A stretch of DNA of 63,519 bases, from the NCBI GenBank assembly GCA_016235455.1, contig JACRKZ010000049.1, forward strand, positions 1 through 63,519, given 5' to 3'. Source of the stretch: Armatimonadota bacterium (GTDB lineage: Bacteria > Armatimonadota > UBA10988). The position numbers were made by a program, and so were the translations under genes. The notes beneath the pieces were generated by a model. That model had not been told where the DNA came from. It saw nothing but the letters and a program-made list of their open reading frames with translations, and did no database searches. Within the stretch, counting starts at the first letter, position 1. The number at the start of each line of letters is the position of its first letter. Positions 60,468 through 63,519 of the stretch are shown here, one piece after another.

Positions 60468-60594
60468 CAGCCCGGCGGGGGTCGCGACGCAACCACGGTG
60501 GCCACCTGCCCGTCGTCCGCGCCACAATAGCGGATAGAGAGCAGGTGATGATGGGCCCGATGTGTCGCGTAGTCGTTGAGACGGTCGGGTCCGC

Positions 60595-63351
<2,757 letters not shown>

Positions 63352-63440
63352 GACGGCGGCTCGGCGCAACCCCGCGATCAGCGCCAAGGAGTCCCCACGC
63401 CCTCGGCGAACGCGGTCTCCCAGCAACCGACCGGGAGAGC

Positions 63441-63519
63441 ATGATGAAGTTGGCCCTGAACGGAGCCGAGCCTACGATGCCCGCGGGCACCATTCTGCCC
63501 AGTCCGCCCATCACCGCGC
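63441..63519 (+). CDS. Start of a gene cut by the window edge (possibly DegT/DnrJ/EryC1-type)
   Basis: Twenty-six codons are visible, starting at tandem ATGs (63441 and 63444) after GGGAGAGC. The sequence MKLALNGAEPT with PSPPIT following resembles the N-terminus of DegT/DnrJ/EryC1/StrS sugar aminotransferases (pattern KLAxxGGxP then PPxT). The fragment is too short for confidence. The second ATG has the better ribosome spacing. The 89 bases between the ATPase and this start hold no recognisable element. Confidence 0.4.
   Translation, partial: MMKLALNGAEPTMPAGTILPSPPITA

Overview
The window is strongly GC-rich and comes from a double-membrane (diderm) bacterium. Evidence for the outer membrane is a porin-like beta-barrel ending in phenylalanine, several lipoproteins, and MsbA-type exporters. 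The prepilin-like proteins share an N-terminus running from FTLIELL to [11 protein letters not shown] and an aspartate-rich DYDE segment. That style, with many secreted glycosidases, a DUF1080 protein and a Bacteroides/Verrucomicrobia-type malate dehydrogenase, points to Armatimonadota. Planctomycetota or Lentisphaerota are the main alternatives. This placement is inference from protein style, not a phylogeny. A glycyl radical enzyme and a malate dehydrogenase suggest a heterotrophic carbohydrate degrader with at least some anaerobic metabolism. I see no rRNA, CRISPR array, insertion sequence, integrase or phage genes.

Layout. 0-6.9 kb: decayed oxidoreductase, a giant hybrid sensor kinase, malate dehydrogenase. 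7-12.3 kb: zinc-ribbon membrane protein, methyltransferase plus secreted glycosidase, hemC, and a secG/tRNA-Leu(GAG) unit. 12.4-23.7 kb: alpha-L-rhamnosidase, a lone HEPN-motif protein, homocysteine methyltransferase, DUF1080 protein, DASS transporter, a prepilin/collagen-like operon, and an iron-sulfur aldo-keto reductase. 23.9-32.6 kb: a run of plus-strand genes (solute-binding hybrid kinase, polysaccharide deacetylase, GH2 glycosidase, AvtA-like aminotransferase). 32.6-39.4 kb: one intact and one broken prepilin, an ECF sigma factor coupled to a 1489-residue anti-sigma/alpha-2-macroglobulin fusion, and a 60-residue protein with its own promoter and terminator. 39.5-47.5 kb: glycyl radical enzyme, ADP-ribosylglycohydrolase, WecA/MraY-type transferase, a pseudo-receiver behind a sigma-54 promoter, porin, ABC exporter. 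47.5-53.4 kb: a broken toxin-antitoxin pair, a large lipoprotein, a histidine kinase. 53.4-63.5 kb: a pepsin-like protease fused to a propeller, an Hcp-like lipoprotein, an ABC exporter with a C-terminal cyclic-nucleotide domain, a methyltransferase, an ankyrin protein, a P2A calcium-type ATPase and the start of one more gene.

The strongest candidate for an undescribed system is the sigma/anti-sigma-A2M pair at 33.9-39.0 kb. A sigma factor is followed 12 bases later by a three-pass membrane protein whose N-terminus looks like an anti-sigma domain and whose two outside parts look like a split alpha-2-macroglobulin. This suggests a protease or envelope-damage sensor wired to transcription. A second candidate is the two-gene unit at 53.4-56.1 kb, which makes a lipid-anchored Hcp-like protein and a lipid-anchored bilobal pepsin-like protease with a TolB-type propeller. 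Both rest on motif reading only. Several promoters share an extended -10 of the form TGC-TAYRNT, and two promoters match sigma-54.
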